Assembly (NCBI GenBank): GCA_907165275.2
Contig: OU015659.1
Coordinates: 4,320,501-4,384,500, forward strand
Length of the DNA: 64,000 nt
Reading direction: 5' to 3'
Source of the DNA: Zygaena filipendulae
Lineage: Eukaryota; Arthropoda; Insecta; Lepidoptera; Zygaenidae
In this document: piece after piece, positions 34,321-47,900 of the stretch
Numbering within the stretch: position 1 is the first letter of the stretch
How the letters are laid out: each line of letters starts with the position of its first letter
Position numbers and translations under genes: made by a program
The notes under the pieces: model-generated
Databases searched by the model: none
Seen by the model: only the letters and a program-made list of their open reading frames with translations
What the model was told of the DNA's origin: nothing

Positions 34321-34857
34321 CGCTTAATTGTAGTTCGCCTGATCTCCAGGTGGCATTCACCCCACGCAAGTGTATACATAATACTGTCTAATATTAATTT
34401 ATTGAGGGATCCATAGGTTTAGAAACTACTAACTTAGTCCATTAAATATTAAATATAGTTCACAACCTTAATACTTTTACTTGTGAATTGTTAATGTCAA
34501 AATTAGTCAAAATACACAATCCGATTGATAGAACACACTGGCGGACTTAAAGGACAATGAAGTAACATTAACAATAACATAATAATCCTCAACAAACACT
34601 TAAAATTCAGCAGATCCACAATCACTTAAAATCGAGATATATGTAGACTTGCTATTTATTTTAGTATTTCGTGCAAAAACATTTCTTTTTTTTTTCATTT
34701 CACTTTTTTTTCTCTTCTTTTTGGACTCGACAGACGAGCGCAGTGTGACCAGATTTAAAATGAACATTATGCTAGCTGGCAGCTGCTCGCCTAACTAGTC
34801 TGCAATTTTTTTTAAAATTAAATGTTAATAATAACATATTATTATATATCGATGCCC

Positions 34858-35019
34858 GATGGGCAATCAACCCAGTTAATGGGATTAAACCCGATAAAAG
34901 CCTGCCATTTTCGGGTTTAACTCCTCAAATGGATCATATCTTTAAACAGGCCGGGTTTAAACCCTAAAATGGCAGGGTTTTATCGAATTTAATCCCAATA
35001 ACTAGGTTGATTGCCCATC
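34858..35019. repeat. Palindromic MITE, 'GATGGGCAATCAACC' family, copy 3
   Basis: It is the best preserved copy. GATGGGCAATCAACC at the left is inverted as GGTTGATTGCCCATC at the right, with GATTAAACCCGATAAAAGCC and matching inverted internal arms. Confidence 0.8.
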
Positions 35020-35263
35020 TATAATTGTATGTTATTATTTAATATGTATGAATATATGTATATATAATATTTAAAAAAAAACGCAAGCATTATTATTGAA
35101 GATACATACATGTTTTTATACAGAGCTGCCGAGACCACCCCGCAGCGGGCGGTGCCAAATCGAAAAAAATTTTGCTATTTAGGTGCGCAATTAATACCGC
35201 CAGGTGTGGGGGGGGGGGGGGGTGCTGTCGAGCTGCCTTTATCATATTTTTAATTGACGGCCA

Positions 35264-35715
35264 AAAAAGGAGAAGGTTCTCGCGTATGTTTTTTTTTTGA
35301 TGACTTAAAATTTAAACATCCACTCTTTGTTCTAAATTTACATAATTTAATGAGAGAGTTACGTCCCAGAAGACGTCCTATTTCACCTTGTAAATCTACG
35401 TTTGTACATAAAGATTTATCCACTTGTTCTCATGTATTTTTAAGAATTTATAGAGTAAAGAAACCTTTAGAACCTAGTTACGATGGACCATTTCCAGTTG
35501 TTAAACGTTTTGATAAATATTTTGTTCTAACAATTAAGAATAAAAATCTGTGTCAGTAGATAGGCTCAAGCCGGCCTACCTTATTGAAGATTATAGCAAA
35601 AGTTCTAAAGATTTTATTTCCGATAGTGAGACAACTAAAGGTAATGCTGATTTACCTAAAAAAGTTGTTACAAAATCAGGAAGAGCAGTTCAGTTTCCTA
35701 AGAAATACTTAAATT
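35264..35715 (+). pseudogene. Ty3/Gypsy pol C-terminal remnant
   Basis: The open frame 35254-35559 reads like the end of a Gypsy-type integrase: a DLSTCSHVF segment, RVKKPLEPSYDGPFPV and KRFDKYFVL. Related reading continues, broken by a stop at about 35559, toward 35715. A purine-rich GAGAAGGGG at about 35832 may mark the polypurine tract. Everything upstream in the element is missing. Confidence 0.75.
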
Positions 35716-35899
35716 AACTACTTTTGTTAAAAGTATTTAATTTTAGTTGTTAATGTTATTTATTTGTTTTGACATGTTATTATAGATGTACATACATATT
35801 ATTGTTGCTAATTTGCGTAACTTTATGTTACTGAGAAGGGGATAATTTAGTAGGTATACTACCTCTATGTCCATAATACATTAAATTTTTTTGTAATGC

Positions 35900-36062
35900 T
35901 ACTGCTCCACCTGCGTGTTAACGCGTAAATTAGTGCGCTAATTTAGATGTGGCCAACATTTTAACGCGTTAACTTACTAACATTACCACGTTAGACATTA
36001 ACATCAACGTTAACCTAAGTCTAGTTAATTTGTGCGTTAACGTTAACGCAGGTGGAGCAGTA
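35900..36062. repeat. Palindromic MITE flanked by TA
   Basis: CTGCTCCACCTGCG on the left is mirrored by CGCAGGTGGAGCAG on the right, each bordered by TA. TTAACG motifs fill the arms. The GTTAACGCGT-rich interior can fold on itself. Confidence 0.75.
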
Positions 36063-36424
36063 GGCATAAAAAGAAGTGATTGACAAATAAAAGATTTTGA
36101 TGATGTTCTGATTGTCAAAAAAGATAAAAAAGATTTTTATTTAAAATTATTATGACACATTAGTTGCATATAAAATATATATTTCAAAGAGTCTGAGTGG
36201 TATAGTAAATTGTGGTCTATTCAAAGAGTAACATAAGCATGGGTCTATTAGTGGCCACAGGTTAATATTTAACTTCACCAATGAATTCATTCTCTTTAGC
36301 TACGCTAGCGTTATTGAGTTGTAATTTGCTGGATTTTTTAGACATATTTTCAACTTGTTCTCCCGTTGTAATATACGGGTATATTATGTTGTGGCCATAG
36401 AAAACGTCCCATATTGTTTCGTAA

Positions 36425-37035
36425 CTAGCTGGTGCCCACGGTTTCACCCGCGTGAATTTTCGACCCTTGCAATAATAGTAATGACGTTAGATTTTCTCAC
36501 TCTTTTAAACGTAGCGATTATATACTCGGTCTCAAAGACATCATCTGTCTTCTTCTTCTTCTTTAATAATGGCGTCTATATTTATAATTTGCCAACGTAA
36601 TGCCAACGTTTCTTAGTAATAAAAATTTCTTCATCTACTTCTTCAATTATGGCGAAACGCCAATGACAATGTTAGATTGTTGCCCAAGTTAATACATGGC
36701 TCTCTTCAAAGCCAGTCCAAGCCTTAAAACTGTCACTTCGCGAATAATCATTTTCATGTTTTTGATCGTTTCCCTACCTTGAAACTGGCAAAATGCGCAA
36801 ACCGCGCGACGCCATGACAAAAAAAATAAAAAATGCATAAATCTCTCGTCTCTAAAAAGGTTATAAATAAGTTACTCCATGGATGGACCAATATTGGTCC
36901 ATGGTTACTCTATGATATTCGATAAATTATGGTGATATTATTGTTAAGATTCAGTAGTTTTTGCGTGAAAGAGTAACAAACATCCATCCATACATACATA
37001 CTTACAAACTTTCGCGTTTATAATATTAGTAGCAT
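36425..37035 (-). mobile_element. Helitron-like element, interrupted
   Basis: CTAG (36425) and CACGGTTTCACCCGCGTGAA lie at one end. The other terminus (TTTATAATATTAGTAGCATAGA, reversed) is at about 37017-37038. The 500 bp between is unlike the family and is probably an insertion or a longer relative. Confidence 0.5.
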
Positions 37036-38677
37036 AGATTTTAATGGAAATTTTTAGAATTTACAAGGTGTATTCCAAGCTCTAGATACAGAACCTGCAT
37101 TAACATGATGAATACCTACCGTAATCAGTATTATAATATTATCCAGAGAGAAGGTAATATATTATCTGTGCCGTAACAGCCTATTAACGGTTTATTCGCT
37201 GGGGGCGTCGATGTGTATTTTATGTATAGGTAGGTAGGTAATAGGTATGTAGGTAGTAAAACGACTGAGTGCGGCTGTAAATATATTTAAGTGACATAAT
37301 ATTATTATTTATTTAATTTGTATTGCTAACAATAGTTAATAAGAAATGATGTTACTAACAAAATTGATCCATGTCGATGGTCGAAATAAATGAAATTTAT
37401 TAATATTATTAATGAAAATGAAAATCAACACAGCCTTTTCTATTTTAACGAACATGTTTCAAGGATAATTTCCCTTTCTAAAAAATACATATTTTGTTAG
37501 TCAAAAGTACCGTGCTTCTACAGTAATCACCGTGTACCTGGTAACACTGAAATAAACAGAGTTGTGGTTAAATTTTAAATTTTGGCTGTGGCGTAGTGAT
37601 TAACTTCTCTCTGGCTGTGGCTAGTCGTCCATTAAACGGACTAATAATAATCTTCCGCTAAACGCAAAATGTATTTAACTTTCCTAAAGTTCTTTTTTTG
37701 TTACGAGGTTTGCAGATTTACACGCCGATTGAAAAACCTTTTTATATGATGTACAATTTTTGTCTAAAAACTAATAATTGTATATTTCACTGTAAAATTG
37801 TAAATACCGTTGGATTATTATCTATCTTGCGAGATTGTAAATTGTCAGAAGATCGTGAACCGTAACACTGTCTTTGGCTCATCGCCGGCCGCAGCCGCGG
37901 CACGCTCGCGCGACTTGGTCAGCAGCAGCAGTAAAAACCTTACCTAACTATAATTATAGTGTACCGAAAAATAATGCGTTAAATTCATCAAATTGTAAGC
38001 AGTATGCTATGGTTCATAATTTTTTGACAGTTTACAATCGCACGAGATTATATCTAACAGTATTTACAATGGTACGGTCTCAGACGAAATAAAAAGTCTG
38101 AGGGTACGGTGATATATTTACAAATTAATGACAACCTCTTTTTAATTCAAGTACATTGTTGAAAGTTGGTTGGAAGATAATATTTGAAACGAACTAATAT
38201 TTTTTTTGTATAAAATACAATTTACTTTATTGCACCAAAGATTTTTACAGTAGGTAGTTCAAGTATTTATTACTTATGTACTAACTAATATAACAATCTA
38301 CAATCTACATGGAGAAAATAGAAAACTACTGAGATACTGAGATTCAAAGGCACTTAATTGTAATCTAAAATTGATGTATTCTAACAAAGTTCACAAACCG
38401 TACTTCATAATAATTGGACATAGATAAGCAATAGTGTGTTAACTCACACTGGAGAAATTGTGAGTAAATTAAAGTTTTAAAATTATAGCGCCATTTTGTG
38501 TTATGAATTTTTATGTTCAATATTTAGTTACATATTTAAACAATGTAATGAGGTAAACACATAATTAAAAAACGTTCTCTAAATCTCAATAAATCGTTCT
38601 GAATCAATAACTTCGTTTTGTGGGTTAACATGTTATTGCTTATCTGTGTCCAATTATCATTCACATAATATGGACTT

Positions 38678-39031
38678 TAAGCGGGATTTTTAGCAGAAAG
38701 GACATCAGTTTTATTTCTTTGATTTGCAAATTACTTTATCGTGATTAATATTGTGTGAATATGGTGGATTATGCATAATAAAAATCCATTAGTGATGAAC
38801 AGTGGGCGGAAACACTGAAATAAGATGAAATAGGGCTTTCGTCGGGAGGTTTTCGTTTTACTAGCGTTCTATTAAAGTTTAACTGTGAATATTTGCTGCC
38901 AAAAGTTTCGGTAAAGCATCGAAACGACGCATTTCGATGTAAATAACTTCATAAAAAGAAATTCTACTGAATTGGCTGTATGGACTACGTTTCCTTTGCC
39001 TTCCCCGAAAGGGGTAAACTTCAACAAAAAA
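38678..39031. repeat. Dispersed repeat, copy B (pair of 16763-17131)
   Basis: It shares the start GCGGGATTTTTAGCAGAAAGGA, the middle GGAGG(A/T)TTTCGTTTTACTA and the end ATTGGCTGTATG...CCTTTGCCTTCCCC plus A tract. The insertions and deletions relative to copy A suggest both are old. Confidence 0.7.
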
Positions 39032-39059
39032 ATAATATACTCACAAGTATCAGCAATAT

Positions 39060-39573
39060 ACTGGGTTGCCCAAAAAGTTGTAGATATCGAAGGTTCTACA
39101 AGTTTTCGAATCTAAGCGGGCCGATGCATGCTGCACTTTAGTTGTGGACTGTGGTGTTATTGCATAAGAAACATAGTAAAAAAACGCCAAAAATAGAACA
39201 ACATGTGCGCTAGGCGCTGTTTTACGAATTTGAATTGGGACATAATGCAGCCGAATCATATCGAAATATAGTGCATTCAATTGGACCTAATATAATCTCC
39301 AAGTCTGCATTTTGGTTTCAACGGTTTCGAAAGGGTGATTACAGTCTCGACGATCAAGAACTGCCTGATCAACAGAAGTGGATATGGACCTCGTACGTTC
39401 TCTAATTGAAGCAAATCCATATGAAACAACATGTTCTCTTGCAGTAACGATAGGGCGCTCTAAGTCAAGCATTGAAAACGCCCTTAACGGTATCGGAAAA
39501 GTTTCTAAGTTAGGTCAGTGAGTTCCTCGTGATCTGTCAGATGCCAATCGTCATCAAAGGGTAAACTGCACTA
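39060..39573 (+). pseudogene. Truncated mariner transposase remnant
   Basis: It opens with a mariner-type terminal phrase GGGTTGCCCAAAAAGT. It then encodes the N-terminal helix-turn-helix region in pieces (YEFELGHNAAESYRNI and FWFQRFRKGDYSLDDQE) and ends with a VPHEL-like stretch. Frame breaks and stops occur at about 39405 and beyond. It is cut off where the Gypsy remnant begins; the DDE domain and the right terminal repeat are absent. Confidence 0.8.
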
Positions 39574-39589
39574 TGACGTATGTGGTCTG

Positions 39590-41790
39590 CATGCCGACGT
39601 ATCTCTTTTCCTGTCGGCGTTGTGATAACCTATGAATATCTGCCTTTGCATGCAGTTACTGACCCCATCTGCCACGTTTTCTCCTGTCGTGTTCTAACAT
39701 ATTATACAGGATCTACTGATACTGATGTGAAGTTAGGTGTAGAAGACGACTCAATATTTGCTTGAATTTGTAGATAGTTTTCTCCTTTTATTAGGCTTGA
39801 TGTTGGATAGAAGACAATTCAGTTGTCGTTCAAAAATCATCTGTATGTAAATAAAAACTCTCAAAACATCTAGAAATATTTCCTTGAGTTGATGCCATTC
39901 TTGACTTGAAGGTCCTAACAAACCTTTTGGTCAAACCCTTATTTAGTACGTGGCTGATAAGGTGAGAGGTAATGTGTGAAATAACACTATTTTTACAGTA
40001 GGTACTCGTTAAATTTAGAGATAGTAAAATGTGGACCATTATCAGAAACTAGACGAGGTATAGTTTCTAAACTATACGAGGAAGCCACACGTGTAAAATA
40101 TGTCATCCGAGACAGAACCTATTTTTTGCTGTAATTCGTTTCATGACCTTTACCTCTACCCATTTTGACAGAGAATCACATACCAAAAGCCAATAATTGT
40201 CCTCGAAAGGTCCGGCGAAATTGATGTGTACCTACTCTTTCCATACTTGTTCGGGAATGGACCACGAATATACAGGCAGTTCTAGATTGAGTGGTCGATT
40301 TTTCTGGCATCCTTTGCACATTTTTACATGGTTATCAAGGTCCTCGTACAGTGATGGCCACCATACATAAAATCAAACTAATGTTTTCATGACTGCTGTT
40401 CATGGGATACCTTGATGTTGGTGAGAAGGGACTTTTGGTCGCAAATATTCCGGTACCTATAATTATTATCACTCCTTGCCAGAAGAGGTTTTTATTTTCG
40501 ACAGAAATTTCATTTAGTTAGTCTAAAATAATAATTTCACTTTCGCGCCAGCCTGAATTTAAAAATTTACATTTTTTGATAGGTTTGCATCAGTGGCAGT
40601 AGTCAGTACTTTTCTTTAGAAGTTTTCAATGATGAAGGTCCGAAATTCTAGTTGTCACAAATCGTGATTATATCCTGTGCACTGCGCGTTTTATTTTAGA
40701 AGGGTTCGCATCAGTGTCGGGCAATCTTGAGAGGCATTCTGCCAAAATATTGTTCCCCTTTTCGGTAGCATATATCAAAATTATAGCTGCCAATTGATTA
40801 TTAAAGCCCATCTTACAAGTCTAGTGTTGGCAACTTTAGGAGGGTTTCGTTGGGCACCTAGTATATGTATTAAGGGTTGATCATCAGTTACCAATGTACA
40901 TTTTGTTCCGCGTAGATATTGGTCAAACTATTTAATACTAAAAAATATAGCATAGGCTTCTCGATCAATAGTAGTCAGCAAGTAGTAGTAATAGGAGTAT
41001 TCAGTTTCAGCCCAGCGTAATTTCCTTGATGCAAAATCGATAGAGAAAAACTATCGAAATATCTTTTTTCTTATGATATAATACTGGGCAGTAAACTACC
41101 CTTTGCTGATGCATCACATTCCAAGAAAGGAGTCTGAGAAAAGGGAACGTTGCTTTCGTAGGCTGTTCAACACCATCGCTGTCTGCTGCTAGTTAATTTA
41201 TATAAATCTGCACAGATTTCATGTGAATGTGGTATATAAACCTTTCGTAAAAAAACTAGACCGGGAAACGATCTTAATTCTTTTGGGTTAGATGGTTCAG
41301 CAGCTTTAGTGATGGCGTCAAGTATCTTTTCATAGGTCGTATACCGTTTTGGTCTATTGTGTGCCCAAGGTATTTGATTTCATTCTTTATAAAAATGAGC
41401 ATTTCTTCAAATTTACTTTGAGACAGGTTTTCCGTAACCTGTCAAAGACAAGGGATAGGGTCCGTAGGTGTTCATCTTTGTCTCTCCCAGTAACAGCGAT
41501 GTCATCGAAATATATGGCTACGTTAGGGATGCCAAAAAGTAATTTATACACGTAATGTTGGCAAATTGATGGCAGTGTGGAAATACCAAATATTATACTG
41601 GAAGTAGCGTTTGTGTGTTGCTAGTGTTAGGTATTTCTTTAAATCAGGGGCAATTTTAAATTTAAGGTAGGCTTCTTTGAGATCAAGGCAAGATTTTGAA
41701 AAGATCTTGCCTTTTGTTATTTTTTGTCGTTGTAGATCAAAAAGGAGCACGGTGTGTAAATGTTTTATCAAATCAGTTTATAACATATTC
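39590..41790 (-). pseudogene. Decayed Ty3/Gypsy pol gene
   Basis: On the minus strand, 41771-41544 reads like the palm of a Gypsy reverse transcriptase (KGKIFSKSCLDLKEAY, then LATHKRYFQYN). Farther on, about 40370-40100 carries an integrase zinc-binding segment with HVKMCKGCQKNR and then a catalytic-core-like segment (VCDSLSKWVEVK). Many stops and frame shifts are present. LTRs were not identified. It abuts the SHMT 3' end. Confidence 0.72.
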
Positions 41791-41933
41791 CTTCATATTC
41801 GAATATAATGATTTCTACAGTACCTACCTAGATAAATGAAGGAAAAATATTGCTTAAATAAGATAACTTGCTTAAAAATATTGCTTATGTCTTACAATAT
41901 TAATAGGAACTTATGGAATGATCGCTGTTAAGC

Positions 41934-44900
41934 CTAGTACTTTTCGTAGCCAGGCAACGGGAATGATCGACTGAAGGTCTCGATTTCTTCTTTTAAAGTC
42001 GAAATTTTTTCCTTGATTTCACTGTTATCTTCAATGACTTTGTTAAAATCAACCATTTTCGGACCGGATATTTTTGTGATCTCTTGTCCCAGAAGAAGTG
42101 ATTTGTCGATGTAGTTCACAACTCTGTCCATGTCAAGTTCTTTCAGTCCTCTTGTTGTCAAAGCAGGAGTACCTAATAAGAAAAATGCAATTAAAATAGT
42201 TGATTTTCATACAATAGAGGCAAGTAATAATTAATTGCGGCCGAGATATTTAGAGGCATGTGCGAGAATGCTTAAAATTCGAGTGTGTAACTGAGGGGCT
42301 ATTATGTAACTTTTGTTTCTTTCATTTTTTGGTTGCAATTAAAAATATAACGGTTTTTCGATTACAATTTGCACGTTTTGACACCTACAATATCTAGCAA
42401 TCAACCAAAATAAACATACTTCAAAAGTTAAAGCTGCCTAAATTAATCACAAAACCGCTATTTTTTTCATTGAAACTGAAATATGAATGCAACAAAAGTT
42501 ACATAATTGCCCAGCTGGTCACTTACACTCTAGTTGAACGGAGAAAAAAAAACACAATAGAAAAGTATTTATAAGTAAATCCTAACTAATATTATAAATG
42601 CGAAAGTGAGTTTGTTTGTTACGCTTTTACAGCTAAACGGCCGAACCGATCACCACGAAAACGCCAGTGCTCACAGTACAAAAATGGTGTCAATTTCAAC
42701 AACATTTCAATTTTAAATAGGTACCTTAAATCGAAAACCGTTTTAAGGTATTTCTTTAAATATCACCATACACATCTTAAACCTTTTTTATTACTTATTT
42801 AACTAAATATTCGCAAAAATCTTCGTGTGGTTCAAAGTTAAGATGAACACTGTATATACCTGTGTGTTCATTAAATAAAAAAAAAGATGTGTTAATGTCA
42901 ATAATTGTCATTGTCAAATAAATTGGCTTGACAGTTGACTTGTTTATTATGTTGCAGTATGTTCTCTTATTCGTCTGTGATTATGTTTAAAGTATGGAGG
43001 GTATAGGTAAGGAGCACCATCTTATCCGTGGAACAAGCTGAAAAAGTATCCAAAAATCCAGCAAATTACAACTCACCACAATAGCGCTAGCGTATAGCAA
43101 GCGAGCATGAATATGATTGGTGAAGTTATTGTAGGTATTCACTACTCTTTGATTGGAAAACTTGAGTAGTGTACTTAGTTGATAAAACATCATTTTTATA
43201 AACATTTTATATTACTTTTTCGTTATTTTATATTCTTGACTGTTGTAAAACTTTAGAAAAAAAAAACGAACAATAATGGGAAAAGTTTGTGGAGTGATAA
43301 GTTGCACAAGTGGGAGAAAATTGAAAAGTTAAAAAAAAGCAGAAGTTTTTATTTCCTTGTTCAATTCGGTATTTTACTTTAATAATAACTCTTGGCGCTA
43401 ATCTTTAAAATTCATCGTTAGCTACCGTAGCGCCACAAGAATCAATCAATCAATCAATCAAATAAGTATTCTTTATTGTTACCATGATAATAAAAATACA
43501 TAGAAAAATAACTAGAGTAGGCAACAAAGGGCGGCCTTATTGCTAAAGAGCAATTTCTTCCAGAATTTGATGCTTCTCGACTACACTTCTCATACATAGA
43601 GATAGTTTTCTTTATCTCTACCCTCCATAGAAGCAGTTGTTAACGGATTGTAGCTGCTGAGTTACATTGAGTAGTACATTGTTTTACTTATAGTAAACTT
43701 TTGTTTTCTTAATCGTACAATTTTGTCGCCATTTTATAATAATAATAATAATAATAATCCACTTCACAACATACAGATCTACTTGATCCAACACTAAGCT
43801 ACAAGCTTGTGTCGTGGAAACCAAGCAAACGTGGTATATACTACACATTATTACATATACAACGTGTTAACGAACTAACTGAAAACTAGAAATTAGTTTG
43901 CTCAGAATCGACATCTGAATCGATCGCACCATGTTTTAATATAGGTTATATTTTTTCATTTTTATTAGCCCATATTTATAATACAATATTTGGCGCGTAC
44001 GCCGCCCGCCCGTAGCATAAAACCACACCGAGCGATCACCAAACGCAATGCTTCTCGCTTCTGCTATGAGTTTTGTTAAAATAAACCTTATGTTCACAAA
44101 GTTAAAGAGAAAGATATGTTGCTAGTATTGTAGCCCCGCCCGCGCACCCCGCATATTTCGCCAACCGAAAGTGAGGCGCTGGCGGCGCCAGTCTACGCGC
44201 GTCGCGTCGCTCACAGTATCGAGGTGTTATTGTTTGTTTTAAGAAGTTTTCTAACCCTCGGGCCACACTAACGGGAAACGTCAATGCCTATCATCGCGAC
44301 GATTATTGCGTTAATTTTTAGTGTAGTAATGTGGCCGCTTCAACGCATAAATTTTCGCGTTAATCTCTTTGTACCGCCACTTGAGCTATCGCATATCGTG
44401 AAACGATATTGTGAATGACCACACCTACGTTGAACATCCATCAACGTGATAATTAACGGCATTTCCCGTTAGTGTGGCCCCAGCATAACGAAACATTGCG
44501 TGATTTACTGCGCCAATCGGGTCGTTTATTTTTTGATTATATTATTTTTGTCCAATAGACGCAGCTTATATCGGTTCGGAACATACACATAGACTGTAAA
44601 CTTGGCTGAGGAAATGAACCGATGCTTAAAATTATTTCATTGATGGAAATTGGAAATCTATAGTATTTCTAGTAAATGTAAGACACTTTTACCCCGAAAT
44701 AAAGAGTTCCCAGAGGAGTAGGTACTCACCGAGCCTGATACCGCTGGGATTGAACGCGCTTTTGTCGCCAGGCACGGTGTTCTTGTTGCAGGCGATGCTG
44801 CACAGCTCGAGCACGCGCTCGGCACGCGCGCCGCTCAGCCCCTTGTTGCGCACGTCCACCAGCAGCAGGTGGATGTCCGTGCCGCCGGTTGCGATCTCGT

Positions 44901-47900
44901 AACCGAGCGATTTCAGACCCTCGCACAAACGCTGAGCGTTCTTTATCACCTGGCAAACGCGACACTATATTATTAACATGACGCCCAGGCGAAATTTTAA
45001 ATGCCATCGTGCCCACAACTATTTCTGTCTTTACTCTAATGAGCCTAGGGTGGCCTGATGAAAGCCCGAATGCATGCTTTTTTTTTCTTTTTTCGCCTAA
45101 TAATTACCTAATTATCTTATTTCTCAATGGCATCAAGGAGTAGCTTTGTCTTTACTCACGCAAAAAGCACATTGGCCATTTTTAATTCTTATAAAATTAT
45201 TAAGTCCAGTGAGGGTTAATCCATACTTTTTGATTGGATGGGTAAGTAGTATGTAGTATAGTTATTATACAACAGTGGTTCTTAACCTTTTAGTCCTGGG
45301 GGACCGTTTGACAAAATTTCCGCTATGCCGTGGACCACCCAGTTAGGTTATTGATTTGGAAGTAATATTATCTCGCCTCGAGTCGCAGTCGGGCGTGTTA
45401 CGCGCTCGGGTAATGTTGTGTTGACTCTTGTCATTTATTGGCATGACTCGCGGACCACTTAAGATGCTTCCAAGGATCACTAGTGGTCCGCGGACCACCT
45501 GTTAAGAACCACTATTAAACCATTATTATGGGTTTGCTATATGTGTGGCAAAAGAAATGTTGATATTTTTGATATGATGAAATAAAAAATATTTTTGTAG
45601 AGACAGAAGATGGGTTAGAGGTGAAGTATACAATGCGTTTAATGCGTGTCTTGGAACGCACAGAAAATGTGTAGGTACCTGTTTTTGGTATTCCACGAAT
45701 TCAGGCGTAGCTGCCTGCTTCATGGCGGTGGCGATGGCGGCGATAGCGTGGTTGTGTGGCCCGCCCTGCAGGCCCGGGAACACAGCCATGTTTATTTTGC
45801 TCTCGAGATCGTACATGACGGTCTGGCCGTTGGGCTTGGTGGAGCGGACTCCCTTGCGGTAGAAGATTATTCCGGCGCGCGGCCCGCGCAGCGTCTTGTG
45901 GGTGGTCGTCGTCACCACGTCGCAGTACTCGAACGGGCTGGGAATGACGCCTGGAACGGGGGTGTCATTTTATTTTATTTTTTTCGCTAGTGTATGCCCG
46001 AGGCTTCGCTCGCGTTAAAGTAGACTTTGTCAATCGATTTTCTATCTCTCAGGAATAGGCTTTTCTGTCCCACTGAGTCGTCAGTGGTCGGCGGCGTGCC
46101 ATGATGATCAGTTGATAAGAAGCGTTAAGGCACACGCACACACAATATCATACAAACTTTGTTATCTATAAGTATGAGTATAAAATCTTGCGCAGGAGAA
46201 CCACAGAACACTTAAACATACCTGCAGCAACAAGGCCGGAAATATGCGCCATATCACCCATGAGGTAAGCTCCATTTTCGTCGGCGATTTGCCGGAAACG
46301 TTTGTAATCTAGGCATCTTGAGTAACAGCTTATTCCCGCGATTATGAGTTTTGGTTTAAACAACCGCGCCGTTTCAGCTAACTTGTCATAATCAATTAAC
46401 CCAGTTGAAGGATTCACCTTTAAAGTAAAAACATGGCAATATTATCATAAAAATGTTCAGGCGATCAAACTAAACCACAAGACTTGCTAAATAGAAGTTG
46501 TAAAAACTTTAAAATTAAAAGTTCCCAATTATTATAATATAATAATATCTATTAAAATATTATAATATCTATTAAAATATGCAACGTGTTAATGAATTAA
46601 CTGAAAACTAGAAAGTAGTTGTTTGTTCAGAATTAACTAGCGAATCGATCGCACTGTTTTAAATATAGGTTATATTTTTTCGTTTTTATTAGCCCATGTC
46701 TAAATTATTTATAATACAATATTTGGCGCGTACGCCGCCCGCAGCAAAAAAAATCGAATCGGTAGGCGCGGGAATTTCATAGATAGGTCACCTCCAAACT
46801 AATGTTGTTTAACTTTTAAATTATTATTTTTTTCAACATGAACACAGATAACTTAGATAAATGATTGGTCTCCGCTGCGCTCCGACTAGATACCGCACTA
46901 CCTGAGAACAGTAGCTCTTTGAATGCGGCACCTCTATTATTGTAGTGTGCATTGTCTATTTGCAAAGATGCTTGTGTGCGTGAAGGGACAGTGTTGTCAA
47001 CTTTCAAACTTTTACCCGGTTATTGGCACAATTTATTTATGATGTAACTCTATTATGTACGAAATAAATAATTAATAAACTTACATTACAATAAATTACA
47101 AAAAAAATATAAACTGATATTAAAGCATTATTTGATTATTTAATTACAAATTACATTCCACTGACTTGCACTAGTTTCCGATACATCTGTCTTTTGGATT
47201 TTACATATTTTTGCAAGTTTTCCCTTTTCGTTATGTAATGAAGTCGAACTTGTAAATACTTTTCGACTATTAGCCGAATCAAATTAATTTGATGAATAGC
47301 ACCATTTACATGACTTGCACCAAAGTCAAAATATTTTCTAGACTCCGTTCCAATAAATCTCTTCATTATATCAATAACCATTTTTTTATAAATTAAATTT
47401 GATTTTATGTCTGATAATTTTTCTATATTCTGAATAACGGATTCGGACATCATACATATTAAAAATACATCTTCCGAGGCATACGTTAATCCACCTTTGT
47501 CTTTCAAAGTTACAAACTTGTGGAACCAAATGGGACTGTTTGAAGTTAAATTATCAATACAATCAAAACATTTCAATTTCTTTGTTAACGACTTCACAAC
47601 AAAACCGGCTATATAACCAATAACATGATTTTTAAAATTCGACATACATGGAATATCTAAAAATTCTGTAATTTCGTGAAATTCAGATTCAACAGTCTCT
47701 AGTGCACTTAATAACATCGAATCTTCTTCATTGAACCGCTCAGACATCGTAGTTTTATTAATGCACGTAAGCGCTGAAGAGCAATTTAGCACAGCAATAT
47801 TTTGTAACGGGATACAATTTCCAGTATCGCTAGTTTTTAATTCTAAATGACATAACAGTTTCCTGTATATGCCTTTGAATTGTTTAGTGTTGGGGTTATC

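Larger units (their letters stand above)
34321..41933. other. Intergenic between RAB40 start and SHMT 3' end
   Basis: About 7.6 kb with no host gene seen. It holds MITEs (34858-35019, 35900-36062), two Ty3/Gypsy remnants (35264-35715, 39590-41790), a mariner remnant (39060-39573), a split Helitron (36425 to about 37035) and a dispersed repeat (38678-39031). A G-run of about 14 lies at 35208. The segment 37100-38670 shows nothing recognisable beyond a possible LINE tail near 38200. Confidence 0.5.

Noticed and set aside
43737..43757. AATAATAAT microsatellite
   Set aside because: It is short and typical of AT-rich introns, with no further structure.
46540..46581. Tandem AATATCTATTAAAATAT phrase as a target duplication of the P-like element
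   Set aside because: Both copies lie on the left side of the element and neither matches the right flank, so it is a local duplication and not an insertion signature.
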